64,000 bases of DNA from Heloderma charlesbogerti (GCA_026122225.1 JANEZZ010003056.1:434001-498000), one strand, 5' to 3'. Shown: positions 23,040 through 34,754, counted from the first letter of the stretch. The notes: generated by a model not told the origin, from the sequence alone. Translations and numbers: made by a program.

Positions 23040-23371
23040 TTGGAAAGGTATTGAACCTCAGGTCCATGATCCAAATCTGGCCCATGTGGGGTACCAATCT
23101 AGCCCTCCAGGGTTCACCAGCTGGCCATGCCCCCACCCCCTTTCTCCTGACCGGCTTCCCAGCTTCTGCACTGTTTCTTTTCCCATTCTAAAAACTTGAA
23201 ATGCCTCTCCCAAGGCTTAGTTGCTGGCAGTTAGAGCTTTAAGCTACAATATGCTGGTATTTGGGGCCCCGCCCTTTTGCCTTAGCCCCCCCCCCGCCAC
23301 TAGAACGCAGCCCCCGAGAGCTTCTCTGAAATGGAATTTGGCGCTCGAGCTGAAAGAGGTCCAACACCCCT
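23040..23371. mobile_element. hAT-like MITE with TTGAACCTC / GAGGTCCAA ends
   Basis: Left end GGTATTGAACCTCAGGTCC and right end AAAGAGGTCCAACACCCCTG are inverted copies, the type of terminus seen in hAT (CAGGGGTGTTGAACCTC). No ORF. Sister copy at 11050-11460. Confidence 0.6.
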
Positions 23372-23429
23372 GCTCTGTTGGAATGGCTGTCCAGTCCAAG
23401 TCTAGTTTGAAGATAAAGAACCCAAAGAG

Positions 23430-23660
23430 GGGTGAGCTTCAGAGGCCCTCAAGTTGCCCATCAAGAGCACCTGGACAAGAGATTGAGCAGCAGGGACAGT
23501 GGTCAACTGGTCACAGCCTTCCCTATGATGGTGAGATGTGTTTCTATTTAAATTATAGAATGATTTCTAAATGTGCAGCTGTACATATAAATTGCCATAT
23601 GCAAATATCCTGCCAGCCTGTGCCCTCTTCCTTTGGTGCTGTGAGAGGGGCCGCCCTAGT
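23430..23660. repeat. Repeat unit, paired with 23930-24130
   Basis: Shares AAGTTGCCCATCAA, CAACTGGTCACAGCCTTC, ATGGTGAGATGT and CATATGCAAAT with the second unit. Local or interspersed duplication; class unknown. Confidence 0.5.
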
Positions 23661-23929
23661 CTGATAACCAGCTGTGTCTCCTCCACACATGGCATTTCAT
23701 TTTGTTCAAATGTTTCATCACCACTGACCACCCCGTTTTCTTGTCTACCATGGAAACATATTCTCCCGATGCGTCTCTCTTGGACTGTCTATATGGCCTG
23801 GTTTGATTCCAGTGACGGGTATGAGTGGGGGGTCCAGTTTAGGTTCTGAGCGGTTGTTCTGTTCACTGCAAACAAGACAGGACAGTACCGAAGCCTGGCT
23901 GGGGGGAAATTGCCTTGGGGAACAGACTT

Positions 23930-24130
23930 CAGCCTGGATGTCACAAATATTGATGGGCCTTGGGCCTTGAAGTTGCCCATCAACCTTGGAAACCTCGACA
24001 GCAGACTCAGCAGGCACAAAGGTCACCTGGTCACAGTCTTCTGCCCTATGGTGAGATGTATTCTAAATCTGCATTTATACATATTAATTTGCATATGCAA
24101 ATGTTGTGGCAATCGGTATCCTCTTTTGTT
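23930..24130. repeat. Repeat unit with perfect octamer palindrome
   Basis: Second copy of the 23430 repeat. It contains ATTTGCATATGCAAAT (24087-24102), a perfect 16-bp palindrome made of two overlapping Oct/POU octamers. In the other copy one arm is mutated (ATTGCCATATGCAAAT). Confidence 0.5.
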
Positions 24131-24150
24131 CTCTTCTTTGGACTTTGTCT

Positions 24151-24995
24151 TTCTAGGCGCAAAGATTACTGCAGATGCTGACTGCAGCCAGGAAATCAGA
24201 AGACGTTTACTTCTTGGGAGGAGAGCAATGACAAATCTTGATAAAATAGTTAAGAGCACACTGACAACAAAGGTCCGCATAGTTAAAGCAATGGTATTCC
24301 CCGTAGTAGATACTGAAGCTGAAGCTCAAATATTTTGGCCACCTAATGCGAAGAGAAAACTCTCTGGAAAAGACCCTGATGCTGGGAAAGACTGAAGGCA
24401 AAAGGAGAAGGGGACAGCAGAGGGTGAGATGGCTAGATAGCATCACTGATGCAATGAATATGGGCTTGAGCATGCTCCAGGAGAGAATGCAGGACAGGAA
24501 GGCCTGGCGTGCTATGGTCCATGGGGTCACGAAGAGTCGGACACGACTGAACGACTAAACAACAAATTCCCCGTAGTAACCTATGGCTGCGAGAGCTGGA
24601 CCATAAGGAAGGCTGAGCGAAGGAAGATAGATGCTTTTGAACTGTGGTGCTGGAGGAAAATTCTGAGAGTGCCTTGGACTGCAAGAAGATCAAACCAGTC
24701 CATCCTCCAGGAAATAAAGCCAGACTGCTCACTTGAGGGAATGATTTTAAAGGCAAAGCTGAAGTACTTTGGCCACATAATGGGAAGACAGGATACCCTG
24801 GAGAAGATGCTGATGCTAGGGAAAGTGGAAGGCCAAAGGAAGAGGGGCCGACCAAGGGCAAGATGGATGGATGATATTCTGGAGGTGACAGACTCGACCT
24901 TGGGGGAGCTGGGGGTGGCGACGGCTGACAGGAAGCTCTGGCATGGGCTGGTCCATGAAGTCACGAAGAGTCAGAAGCGACTGACCGAATAAAGA
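24151..24995 (+). pseudogene. Older BovB-type RTE LINE, ORF2 C-terminus, split
   Basis: Left part 24151-24308 reads GAKITADADCSQEIRRRLLL and TTKVRIVKAMVFPVV. After the insertion it resumes with FPVVTYGCESWTIRKAE, FELWCWRKILRVPWTARRSN, LKYFGHIMGR and ends LVHEVTKSQKRLTE at about 24990. This is the characteristic C-terminal region of BovB-type RTE elements. RTE 3' ends are retained because of 5' truncation. Confidence 0.85.
24309..24565 (+). mobile_element. Younger BovB 3' end nested in the older BovB
   Basis: The 13-bp duplication ATTCCCCGTAGTA lies at 24296-24308 and 24566-24578. The insert encodes KTLMLGKTEGKRRRGQQRVR, WLDSITDAMNM and AWRAMVHGVTKSRTRLND, then the terminal GACACGACTGAACGACTAAACAACAA. 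A 5'-truncated BovB in the same direction. Confidence 0.9.
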
Positions 24996-25044
24996 ACAAT
25001 TGGTGATGTGTAAGTGATGCGTTGGTGAATGCCCTGTTGCGCAT

Positions 25045-25165
25045 TCATAAGAAGAGCCCTGCTGGATCAGAGCCGGGTCCATCTAGTCCAGTATTCTGTT
25101 CACACAGTAGCCAGCCAGCTGTCGACTGGGAAGCCACAAGCAGGGCATGAGCACAAAAACGTTCA
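25045..25165 (-). repeat. L2/CR1-clade LINE 3' UTR, antisense
   Basis: CATAAGAAGAGCCCTGCTGG...CATCTAGTCCAGTATTCTGTTCACACAG, as at 12123. Confidence 0.75.
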
Positions 25166-25745
25166 GACCATGCTTGTAGGGGTCAACCCACAGTTGACAT
25201 GGTGGGGGATATGTGAATCCGGCATGCTTAGTCAGTGCATCAATCACCCGCAAAAACTCCAAGGTCTGTGGAGAAAATCAGGACATGCCAGTAGTCCTGA
25301 GCAGTTGCGGGCAGACTTCAGGCTTGTAAGATCTACTTCATTTTTTAGTGGGATCCTGGGGTTGTCCAAGCAGAGTGAACTGCAAAATAGTAGCCAGAGT
25401 GGGGGGGTGGGGTGGGGGGTTGGACATACACTTAGAATTAAGGAACAGGGCATCTCCGAGCAAATGCTCAGCCCAAGAATATGTTTGCAGTACCAGAACT
25501 GAGCTTGCAGTTCCTTCACAGAAAAATCCACTTGTGTTCCCCGCCCCCCCCAAGCTTTCATCATCACAGGAGCCTAATCTGGAAAGGGGGAAAACTGCCT
25601 TTTTGTCACTGTGTGATTGTTAAACATTTGGGAATCAGACACTAGCAGATCTACTATAAATCACACAGACCCCTCCCAGGAGATCCCCATCTTCTTCTGA
25701 CTTCTGTTCTAGCGTAATACAAGCTTCCTGACGACTTCAGGAATA
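25166..25745. other. Unassigned sequence
   Basis: G-rich run at 25395-25425; nothing else recognised. Confidence 0.35.
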
Positions 25746-25749
25746 CACA

Positions 25750-25955
25750 TTTGTTGTGTCACGTTTATCCTGCCTTTCCTTCAAGGGGATGGAAGGCAGC
25801 ATGAATGGCTCCTCCTGCCACTTTATCTTCGCAACCACCATGTAGGCTGGCCTATTATCCCCAAGTGAGTTTCTTGGCTGGACTGGAGCTTATCTCCTCT
25901 CTCAAAGATCCAAAGCTGACATGCAATCCATAATACCATGCTGGCTTTCTATGCG
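25750..25955 (-). repeat. tRNA-derived SINE, antisense, diverged
   Basis: TTTATCCTGCCTTTCCTTCAAGG...TAATACCATGCTGGCT matches the 21720-21980 SINE in reverse. Confidence 0.55.
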
Positions 25956-25976
25956 CATGCAACATCTCATTTTGTG

Positions 25977-26461
25977 AAGGGATGGCTGAGAATTTCAGTT
26001 CCGTTGAGTTTTGATAAAGATTTACCAAAATGCACAAAGTTCTCCATATTCAGAAGAAACAGAACATGAGATTAAAGTAATCTGAACATGGGAGAAACCA
26101 AAACTGACAGGTCCATCCAGGCCCAGGGCTTTGAGTGGTTTGCTCTTGAAATGTCTGGGTTTGAATCCTTGTATGTTCAACCGTGTTAGTGCTAAATTTG
26201 GGTCACCACCTTTTTTTTTCTGACCAGCTCCTCATCTTTAACAGCTTTATGGCTGGCAGGCACATCATGGTCCTGGGAGTATGCTGGGAGTAGCTGTACC
26301 TATTGAACTTGGCTGTTGCCGAAGGGTGAGAATGTTGTTTCAGTTCAATTTTTGATAAGAATTTACCAATATTTGCAAAGTTTGGGAGAGAAAGAACCGG
26401 AGATTTAAGTAAAAAATTCAAATGCAAGAGAAGGCAAAACGGACAGATCTACCCATTCCTA
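25977..26461. mobile_element. Family III hAT-like MITE with perfect TSD
   Basis: Starts AAGGGATGGCTGAGAAT and ends ACCCATTCCTA, flanked by ATTTTGTG on both sides (25969-25976, 26462-26469). Internal inverted blocks: TTTTGATAA.GATTTACCAA appears near both ends. No ORF. Confidence 0.75.
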
Positions 26462-26469
26462 ATTTTGTG

Positions 26470-26774
26470 TAAACATTTAACTTATGACCTTCATTCACAA
26501 GTTGAGGAGCTAACCCAACATCTATGGATAGGTTGCTCTGCTTTTGATGGTTATCACGCCCTGAAAGTGTTCAAAAACAAAGTTCCATTGTCCACTCAGA
26601 AATGTTATGCAAGCTATAAAGCTTTGAACAAAGAGAGATGGAGCTTAAAAAGCAGCCAGTATCCCCAGTGTATCAGCAGTTTACTTCGGTCTTCTAATGT
26701 ATGATCAAAGGCTACAAATACAGTTTAAACAGCATGAAATAATCACTAGGTTTACAATACAATTTTTTTTTTAA

Positions 26775-26805
<31 letters not shown>

Positions 26806-27384
26806 GAGCGAACAAAACCCACCAAGAAAAAACCTATAACCGCCCAGTGCCTTTATACAGGAGTGGGCGCAAACTAATTTTATGATGTGCAGCCAAGCAA
26901 TGCTGGTGGTAGGGAAATTAGGGTTAAGAAGCTAACCTCCCTCTTACTTCTTCTTTGAAGATTCCTTCCTTCTAGGGGAGAAGGTAATGAAAATATTTTA
27001 CCTCCCCACTCACAACAGGAGAGGGCATTAAGCCAAAAAAAAAAAATCCTAAAAAAACAACACCCTTCAGTGGAAAGTCCTTCTGCACAATTGTAATACA
27101 GAGAAATAGAAGACAGTGGGTTACTTTTTCAAAACAATATCCATTCAGGAATGCACAGCTCTAGGAAAACAGTCCCTAAATTCAGGCTTGTGTATTTTCT
27201 GTCCAAGCAAGTTGCACTGAGAGTAGACTATTGTTTCCTGAGCATCTTGATTTAAAGAGTAGGATTCTAGCCCTCATGGATGCCAGGGAGTACACACAGC
27301 TGTCAGATTCATATGGCAAAATTCAAAATAGCACCTGTAAGTACAGAAGGGGAGATATGGGCCACTGGTCAAGACAAATTAGTA
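26470..27384. other. Unassigned single-copy sequence with (CA)n
   Basis: A compound (CA)n(CG)n(CA)n run lies at 26775-26804. The 79-codon frame at 26465-26704 has no recognised motif. Confidence 0.35.
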
Positions 27385-27500
27385 GTAGTAGTAGTTAAGA
27401 TTTCTATCCTGCCTTTTAAATCAAAAGTTCCTAAGGTTGCTAACGCCAACAAGATATAAAAACAATGGCAAAATTTAAAGTGAATGAAAATTAAACATGC
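27385..27500 (-). repeat. LINE 3'-tail fragment, antisense
   Basis: (AGT)n then TTTCTATCCTGCCTTTTAAATC and A-rich sequence, the usual LINE 3' layout in reverse. Confidence 0.45.
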
Positions 27501-27792
27501 TAAAACTGTAACAAAACTGTGTAGTAGCAGAGCAACATCAATACAAGCAGTAGAGTGTATGGAGCCGCCGACGGTCATGATGTTTTAAAAGCATCATCCA
27601 TGGAATACCTCGTTACCATCGGTGGCCCCACCATCACCCCAAGCCGAGAGGAGGAGGCTAAGGATGAGTTTCTCCCACTGGGCCCCTGGTGGGTCCTGCT
27701 CCACTGTGTTCTGTGCTCTGCATCTGCCCTTGCACTCCACTCTGCCATGTTACCAAGAAGAGTCCCAAAGCGGACGTGATGCTCTCCTCTGT

Positions 27793-27962
27793 GGATGATT
27801 TCGAGAGGGGTAGCTGTGTTAGTCCATAGCAGCAAAAGCAACAAAGAGCCTTGTGGTACCTTGAAGACTAACACATTTCTTTATTCTGGCATAAGCCTTC
27901 GTGGTCACTGTCCACTTCATCAGATGCATGACATGTCAAGCTGAAACAGGCTGATCTATATA
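27793..27962. repeat. Dispersed reptilian repeat (GTAGCTGTGTTAGTCCATAGC type)
   Basis: Contains CTTGTGGTACCTTGAAGACTAACAC, TTTATTCTGGCATAAGCCTTCGTGG and CATCAGATGCATGA; a partial copy is at 9630. Confidence 0.6.
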
Positions 27963-28084
27963 TACCTGTGGGGGGAGATGTAAAGTGTTGTCAGAGGGAA
28001 TGGAAATGCAAATCACAGACAGTGATTATTACCTTAATTACCTCCTGCTATGGTGGGAGGAAGGAAAGGCTGCTGCTGTGGGTG

Positions 28085-28087
<3 letters not shown>

Positions 28088-28114
<27 letters not shown>
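28088..28114 (+). repeat. (TG)n microsatellite
   Basis: Thirteen or so uninterrupted units. Confidence 0.95.
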
Positions 28115-28117
<3 letters not shown>

Positions 28118-28189
28118 GGAAAGGCAGTGTCAAGAAGGAAGGGTCAGGGGTCCAGTGGAGTCTGGCAGGCCTGCAAGCATTGCATTGCT

Positions 28190-28589
28190 GACCCCTGTAT
28201 TAGCATATCCCTTGTCTGTGATCTTTGCTCCTCCAGCTCTACTGCCCTCCAGCATCGAAAGGCCTCCCGCTCTCTCAAATGCCTTTGCCCTTCCTCCTTT
28301 GCTGCCCTGTATGCTTGGGGCTACCTCCCAGAACACCTATGTGATGCCACCTCCCTTACTTCATTCAAATCCCTCCTCAAAAACCCACCTTTTTGGTGAC
28401 GTCTTTGGCAAACCTCCCAGTTTCCATGCTGTACCGGAACTCAGCCTGTAATGAAGCTGAAGCTCCTTCCCTGTTTATTCTTCCCTTCCTTTATTGTTTT
28501 CTCTGTGTTGAATTTTAGATTGGAAGCTGCTCATAGGGCAAGTGACCTGTTCCCTTGTCCTCTGTAAAGAACCCATGCACACTAGTGGT

Positions 28590-28590
<1 letters not shown>
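28190..28590 (+). repeat. LINE 3' end, L2/RTE-like
   Basis: The frame reads RSLKCLCPSSFAALYAWGYLPEHL and SFKSLLKNPPF, then a 3' UTR (TTTAGATTGGAAGCTGCTCATAGGGCAAG...CTGTAAAG) and a GATA tail. Confidence 0.5.
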
Positions 28591-28646
<56 letters not shown>

Positions 28647-28648
28647 GA
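28590..28648 (+). repeat. (GATA)n microsatellite
   Basis: About 14 GATA units, directly at the 3' end of the LINE fragment, so probably grown from its tail. Confidence 0.95.
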
Positions 28649-28805
28649 TAATATAGTTTGTAAAGGTAGCCCTACATATAACAATGGTAGTAATCATGTC
28701 TGGAGGTTACTGGGGCATGGACAACTGTGGTGAAGCTTTTTCTGTCCAGTAAGGCAGTGTCCTGAGATAGATTCAAGATGGGCTGAGATTGAAAGTTCTA
28801 TATCA

Positions 28806-28936
28806 TCCTTCACCAACCTGGTGCCCACCAGATGTTTTGGACTTCAGTTCCCATCCATCACAAGTGGCATGACCAATGGCCAGGAATGCTGGGAGCCATA
28901 GTCCAGAATCTCTGGAGGCACTAGGTTGGGGGGGGG
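28806..28936. repeat. Palindromic MITE (CCAACCTGGTG type)
   Basis: CACCAACCTGGTGCCCACCAGATGTTTTGGAC pairs with GTCCAGAATCTCTGGAGGCACTAGGTTGG; centre GACCAATGGCCAGGAATGCTGGGA. Same family as 4387-4522. Confidence 0.65.
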
Positions 28937-29115
28937 GACACATTGTGGGGACCCGGAACATCCATGGCAAGTGATAATTTAGTCTAGTGATTGTTCTTGG
29001 ACAGCAGTGAAGCAAGGAAGGGAGTATTTCCATGCATATGGCTCTTTTTGATCACGTTGCAGGTCTAAGAGAAGCATAGCAACTGGACAGCACAACTCAA
29101 GATAACTCTTGACAC

Positions 29116-29445
29116 AATGGACTGGTTCACATGAACACTATAGCCCACCATGGCTTAAATAAGGATTTAAGCCCCCACCCCCTGAAATGGCTTCTCATGT
29201 TGTCCAAACCTGGCAAGGGTGGCGTGTTGGGTTGGTTAACAAACCACCCTACAATAAACCATGGGTTCTTGGTGGTTTGTTAACCACCCCAACAAGCCAC
29301 CCTCACTGGGTTCAGATGATACAAGAAGCTGTGCCCAGGCAGGATAATTATGTAAATCAGGCTGGCATGCAACTGGCGTGCATACAGTGGTTAACAAGCT
29401 GCTGTTGTTTATCAACCACCCTCATGTTGTGTGAACTGGCTCAAT
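29116..29445. repeat. MITE with GTTCACA ends and a central hairpin
   Basis: Ends GGACTGGTTCACATGAACA and TGTTGTGTGAACTGGCTCA are inverted. Inside, GGTTGGTTAACAAACCACC and GGTGGTTTGTTAACCACCCC (29229-29291) form a second hairpin. No ORF. Confidence 0.6.
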
Positions 29446-31195
29446 GTGGCATGTCAAAGTCATTTGGGCTTCTCTTGGGTTCCAGGTGGTCCTCATCAGA
29501 ATAACGGAGCAGGCAGCCTTGGGAAAGTGATGAAGAGATCAGGTGAATCTGAATGCTTAACAGCAGATTCCCAACCCAGCTTGCCTCTGCTTCAGGATGC
29601 TGCCTTAATGCTGCTTTTCCACAGTCTGCTGGAAGTGGAATGGAAGCAATGATTTCATGTAGCACTTAATACAGCTAAACATCTGGCATATCATTTGGCA
29701 ATGTCCAACTTCATGGGCAAGATTCTGCTCTGTTTACTGAGAAGCAGGTCTTACTGGATACAATAAAATTAGGGGAAGACAATAATTTAGAGACTTTTTC
29801 CACTACAGGGAACAGGAACTGATTAAGGAATGCCTTGGCTGCAGGAGTGAACAGGAAGCAACTAACTAAAGGAACAGAAGCAGAAAAGCAGATATTAAAA
29901 GACAGGGGCAAGGAAGAAAATTAAAGGGATATTACCCTTGAGGAGCCTCAATAGCATTTTTCCAGTCCATGTCAGACCAGCTGGTGCTGCAATTGCATTT
30001 TAAGTAAAACACATACATACACAAAATATAGAAATCAGATCTGAAAAAAGGACAGCATCGCAAACACTGGAATGTAAGTGTTTGGCAGCCACGTCACTGG
30101 GATTCTCTTGCAGACTGAGTGAGGATGTCTGTTCCACAAAAATCAGCTAGGGTGAAAACAACTGTCACATCAGTGAACCATTGGCAGGAATTTTTCTGGG
30201 TATGGAAAGCGATTCGGGACGGATTATTATCTGCAGTGCCTCTGGCTTTGGAAGCTGCCACCTCTCTTGCCTGTGTACCCAGTGGTTACGTAAGTGCGTT
30301 GATCTTGATCTCTGTCCAGCAATGAGAAAAACAAGTGAGGGAGGGGAGAGGAGGGGCTGAGGCCATTCCCTTGGCATGACCTCTCTCCCGTTGATGGAGC
30401 AGATGTGAGATGCAGCAAGCAGTTATGTAAAATGGAAAGAAACTTAATGAAATGGCTCCAAATGTGACAGCAATTCATGAAAAGATTAATTACCAGGAGT
30501 GAAGGCAAAATGATGCCAGGAGTTGATAGGATTGATGCGAGTACCCCAAATCCCACTGTGCAACTAGGTCCATCGAATACAGACTTAATCTGCAGACCCA
30601 TTGTTTCTCCCCATAGAAACAGCAGGATTCAGCCAGTGATACAAGGAGGATTGTGATTCAGTTTCTGTGGGAAAAAGACAAACAAAACTTGTACAGCAGT
30701 GATGAATTGGCTCCCAATAATTATCCTCAGCAAATGTTTACGTCAAATTTTCCCCAAACGTTATCAGAACATTCTGATATTTTCCAAATATTCACCAAAG
30801 GTATTATGCTCTATCTTTATTTGATACAGAATGATATTTTAATATTTGATATCGAATGGAATTTTGTAGTCATGTAGGGTTATTTAGAATTTGTCAGTCG
30901 AGAACTCATGGGATTTCATATTTGATGCCTGTGCAAATTGAAGGAATCAATAAATCCACAGATGCCAGTCAGTCTACATCACTCCATTTTTGACTTCTGA
31001 GGTAAAAATTCACATTTGCAATTATTTCCAAAAATCCAAGTGATGAAGGATGAAATGCTGGCTAATGTTGAACACTGGCAAATATTTGTTTCAGCTCTAA
31101 CCTGGTTAGAGATGATTACCTCAGGATAAACTGGCATTACTAGTGCAACGTTCCCCAATGGTGTCCAAAGTACCAGGATCTGAGAGTGATGGCAC
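29446..31195. other. Unassigned, mostly single-copy sequence
   Basis: No repeat terminus, RNA or supported ORF. Minus-strand frames up to 124 codons (30227-30601) lack motifs. Confidence 0.35.
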
Positions 31196-31589
31196 TAGGG
31201 GTGTTGGAAAAATCCCCAACAGAACCAAATGAGTTCAGATTTTCATGAGTCCAACCTGCGCATTCTGCAACGGACTGGCTTTCCCCCTATGGGGTGGATT
31301 CCGCAGACTTGCAGATTAGTTTTCTACCTTTCCTGAGTTTTGCACAAATTTTGTCATTGAAACATACACAAAATACAAAACCCTGGCCAAAAATGCACAT
31401 TTTCCCCATAGGCTAAAGCATGAAAATACACATTTGGGGGGAAATCTGCACATTTTTGCAAGTGTGAATTTGTGCAAATTTGGAAAGCAAAAAATCCAGT
31501 TCTGATGATGGGTGGATGATGGAATGAAAGGTGCCTGACAATCCACGAAACACAGATAGAGCTGATTTTACACAATTTGTACATCCCTA
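31196..31589. mobile_element. Family II hAT-like MITE with perfect TSD
   Basis: TAGGGGTGTTGGAAAAATCC...TGTACATCCCTA flanked by GATGGCAC at 31188-31195 and 31590-31597. Internal GCACATTTTTGCAAGTG and TTGTGCAAATTTGG. Confidence 0.85.
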
Positions 31590-31698
31590 GATGGCACTGT
31601 TGTTAATACCAGAGACTAAAGAAATGCAATACAACTACAATAAATGCAAATACAATACAGTACAAATACAAGAAGAAATTCCCTGCATATCTCCTGAT

Positions 31699-31862
31699 CA
31701 GTGGAGGCTGGTGGCTTCAGTGTCAGTGGGGTGGTGAATCCACTTGGGGTTTCAGTCAAGACTTTGCACCTAGAATAGCTCCTTTAGAGTTCTGACTGGT
31801 TCTGACTGAAAGCCGGAGCAGATTCACCACCCCACTGACATCGGAGCCAGCAGCCTCCACTG
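31699..31862. mobile_element. Family IV hAT-like MITE, compact copy
   Basis: CAGTGGAGGCTGGTGGCTTC and GAGCCAGCAGCCTCCACTG are near-perfect inverted termini. TSD CTCCTGAT / CTCCCGAC (6 of 8). The two halves are mirror copies, so the whole element is one imperfect hairpin. Confidence 0.75.
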
Positions 31863-32081
31863 CTCCCGACTCAGGATCAGGAGATCTATCCATTGCAGTG
31901 CAGCCAGAAAGAGAAATTAAATGACAATCCAGTGGCCAAGTTGTTACTTGTTATGGTCAGGTCGTCAAGAAACCCATTCATTTTGAAGGCTATCATTAAC
32001 CAGACACAGTTTGCATTTGACAAGTAAGAGGCATATAGGGTTGAAAGTCACTGGAGGGGGCAGATGTGATAGGAAGTTTAA

Positions 32082-32160
32082 TTGATCTATTCCTAGCAGG
32101 GGTTTGGACTCGATGGCCTTATAGGCCCCTTCCAATCTTACTATTCTACGATTCTATTAT
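32082..32160 (+). repeat. CR1 LINE 3' tail
   Basis: GGGGTTTGGACTCGATGGCC...CCTTCCAATCTTACTATTCTACGATTCTA. Confidence 0.8.
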
Positions 32161-32545
32161 AACTGTGGCACTGTCAAAACTGGGGCAGTCAGCTATGCTG
32201 CTGCTCTAGATTAGCAATAAAGTTGTTGTTCTGTTAGACATCCGTTTTGGCCTTGCTTCTTCTCTAAAATAACCTGACGGTGGCCCACAGAGGAGAGTTG
32301 TGATGGCATGGCATGGGGCGGGAAGAAGAGACAACAGGACAGGAATAAATGAAATGAAAACTAGTCTGCTGACTGATTATGGAAAACAACTCTCTTCTGC
32401 GATGGGATATAATAAAATAAGAGTTATGAAGTCTGGGTTTCTTGTACCAGTGGAAGAGGTTACCTTAGCAAGCTGTGCAAGTTTTAGTGGGACAGTAGTG
32501 ACACCTGGCTAAGTAGATTGGGAATGAAGGAAACGGGATGAAGGG
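32161..32545. other. Unassigned sequence
   Basis: Nothing recognised. Confidence 0.35.
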
Positions 32546-32955
32546 TTGGGATGTCGGAAGAATCTGCAATGGAACCAAATGAGTTCGGATTTCTATGAAT
32601 CCAATCCACAGATTCTGCAGTGTGCCAGCTTTTCCCAAGTCACATGGATTCCACAGACTTGCAGACTAGTTTTTTTTTACTTTCCAGAATTAAACACAAA
32701 ATTTAGTTAAAGAAAAATACATAAAATAAGAATGTACATTTCCCCATAGGCTAAAGCAAGAAAATGTGCATGGGTGGGTTTTTTTTTCCACATTTGGGGG
32801 GGCTTTTGCACATTTTTGCAATGCAAATTTTCATAAATTCAGAAAATTGGGGTGGGGGGAGCCGATTCCATCAACGAGCAGACAATGGAATGAAAGGCAC
32901 CTGAGAATCCATGAAACACAGATGGAACAGAAGTCACAAACTCTGTACATCCCTA
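32546..32955. mobile_element. Family II hAT-like MITE
   Basis: TTGGGATGTCGGAAGAATC...TGTACATCCCTA, with the same internal CATGGATTCCACAGACTTGCAGA and GGCACCTGAGAATCC blocks as other copies. TSD not clear. Confidence 0.7.
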
Positions 32956-33354
32956 ATAAACAGAGATTGTTAAGGTTCAGAATGGGCTGAAATCACACAA
33001 CCAGAACCCCCCTAAATGGGGGGGGGGCAATCCAGGGCCCTCCTTTATGGCTCAGTAGTGTTTTCCTCCCCCTTGCTGACACAAGGCAGCTTCACAAGAC
33101 GTCAACACAGCCTACGGTCAGGTCTGATCTATATCCTGTAGCTGTCCAAGATGAGCCATGAGTCAGGAAGCAGGAGACAGGAGTTGAGGCAGCAAGTTGG
33201 AGCCCAGGATCAAGGGAATCGGGGAGCCAGAGCAGCGGAATAAGCATACCCTGAATATCACCAAACATTGCTAACTCTTTCACTGTTTTCTCATCACTAT
33301 TTATCTTGCCATCTCCGTTCACAAGAGTAGCGAGTGTGTACGTAAGAACAGAAT

Positions 33355-33480
33355 GTCCTTATTGTAGAGTTTTATTGTTTTAAACTGTTTTATTATATGC
33401 ATTGTACATCACCCAGAGTGGCTGGGTGACCAGCCAGATGGGGGATTAATAAATGTAATAATAATAAATAAAAAGAAGAA
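33355..33480 (+). repeat. L2-like LINE 3' tail
   Basis: TTGTACATCACCCAGAGTGGCTGGGTGACCAGCCAGATGG followed by ATTAATAAATG and (AAT)n. Confidence 0.55.
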
Positions 33481-33482
33481 GA

Positions 33483-33900
33483 ATTCTGCTGGATCAGATC
33501 AAGGGTCTGTCTAGTCTAGCATTCTGTTCACACAGTGGCCAACCAGCTGTTGACTGGGAACCCGCAAACAGGACACAAGTGTAAGAGCACCCTCCTGCCC
33601 ATGTTCCCCAGCAACTGGTGTACGTAAGTTTACTGCCTCTGATACTGGAGGTAGCATAGAGCCATCAGGACTAGTAGCCATTGATGGCTGTCTCCAGGAA
33701 TTTGTCCTTTTAAAGCCATCCAAATTGGGGGCCATCACTACATCACGTGGTAGCGAATTCCATAGTTTGACTCTGCGCTTGTGAAGACGACCTTCCTTCT
33801 ATCTGTCTTGAATCTCCCACCAATCAGCTTCATGGGATGACCCCTTTGGGGTCTGGTATCATGAGGGAAGGAAAAAAATGTCTATCCACTTTCTCCACAC
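33483..33900 (-). repeat. L2/CR1-clade LINE 3' UTR, antisense
   Basis: CTGGATCAGATCAAGGGTC...AGCATTCTGTTCACACAGTGGCC...GTAGCGAATTCCATAGTTTGACT, same family as 12123. Confidence 0.75.
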
Positions 33901-34422
33901 CATTCTCTACACTGTAATGGTATTGATAAGGTAGATAGATGACAGATAGACAGACAGATTCTGAGTTATGAAGTGGGCAGTATGTCACAGATTGGTGTGA
34001 ACTGTTCTGAGCTGTAACATTCTCAAAATATGTTTTTAAACTACAAAATGTAAAGTTTAATCAGTGCAATGCAATATAATCAAGTAATTTAAAAAAAACA
34101 GCATACATACACAACATTTACAAATCTATAATGCTTCCATTAAAATACCACAAATCCCAACAAGACGTTCTCATCCATAGTTGGGACAGGTAAGTCTCCT
34201 TTCCGATGCAACAGGTGAAGCTGTCTGCGAGCAGCCCTGTGAACCAAACTGAGAGGAACCTGCTATGATTAATTGTAATTACAAAGTCTTGAAAGCTTGA
34301 GGAAGCGGTTCTGATGCCGTCTCCCCTGCGGGCTGGGGAAGGTTCTCTAAAGCAGCCTTTTCCCTGAGGATATCTGGTTCCCAAGACTCCAGCCCTTTCT
34401 CTGAGAAGGAATCCCCTAGGGG
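33901..34422. other. Unassigned sequence
   Basis: Short GATA/GACA runs at 33943-33960; no gene recognised. Confidence 0.35.
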
Positions 34423-34525
34423 CAGTGGAGGCTGGTGGATCCAATGTTAGTGGGCTGGTGAATCCACTCTGGGTTTCAGACAGAACCAGTCAGAACTCTA
34501 AAGGCTCTCTCCAAGGTGTGGAAGC
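34423..34525. mobile_element. Family IV MITE, left half only
   Basis: CAGTGGAGGCTGGTGGATCC...GAACTCTAAAGGCTCTCTCCAAGG; the right terminus is missing. Confidence 0.65.
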
Positions 34526-34754
34526 ATTTTTGCCCCCTGGACCCCCACTGTGCACCACAGTCCACAGAGTGCCACACAGTTTATGGGGTGCCCCCCCCCC
34601 AGGGCTAAACCCACTCTGTAGTGCTAAAGAGCGCTGCAGTTGTTAAACTGAACTTGTTCACAAGCTAAATTTTACCCTTTGCAGACAAGCTAACTTTAGC
34701 CATGTGTGCACTCCATAGCCACTGCAGATGCCACTTTTAAAGGAAAAATACCTT

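Noticed and set aside
28087..28451. A 133-codon plus-strand gene
   Set aside because: It starts in a (TG)n microsatellite and runs into a LINE 3' end in the wrong frame.
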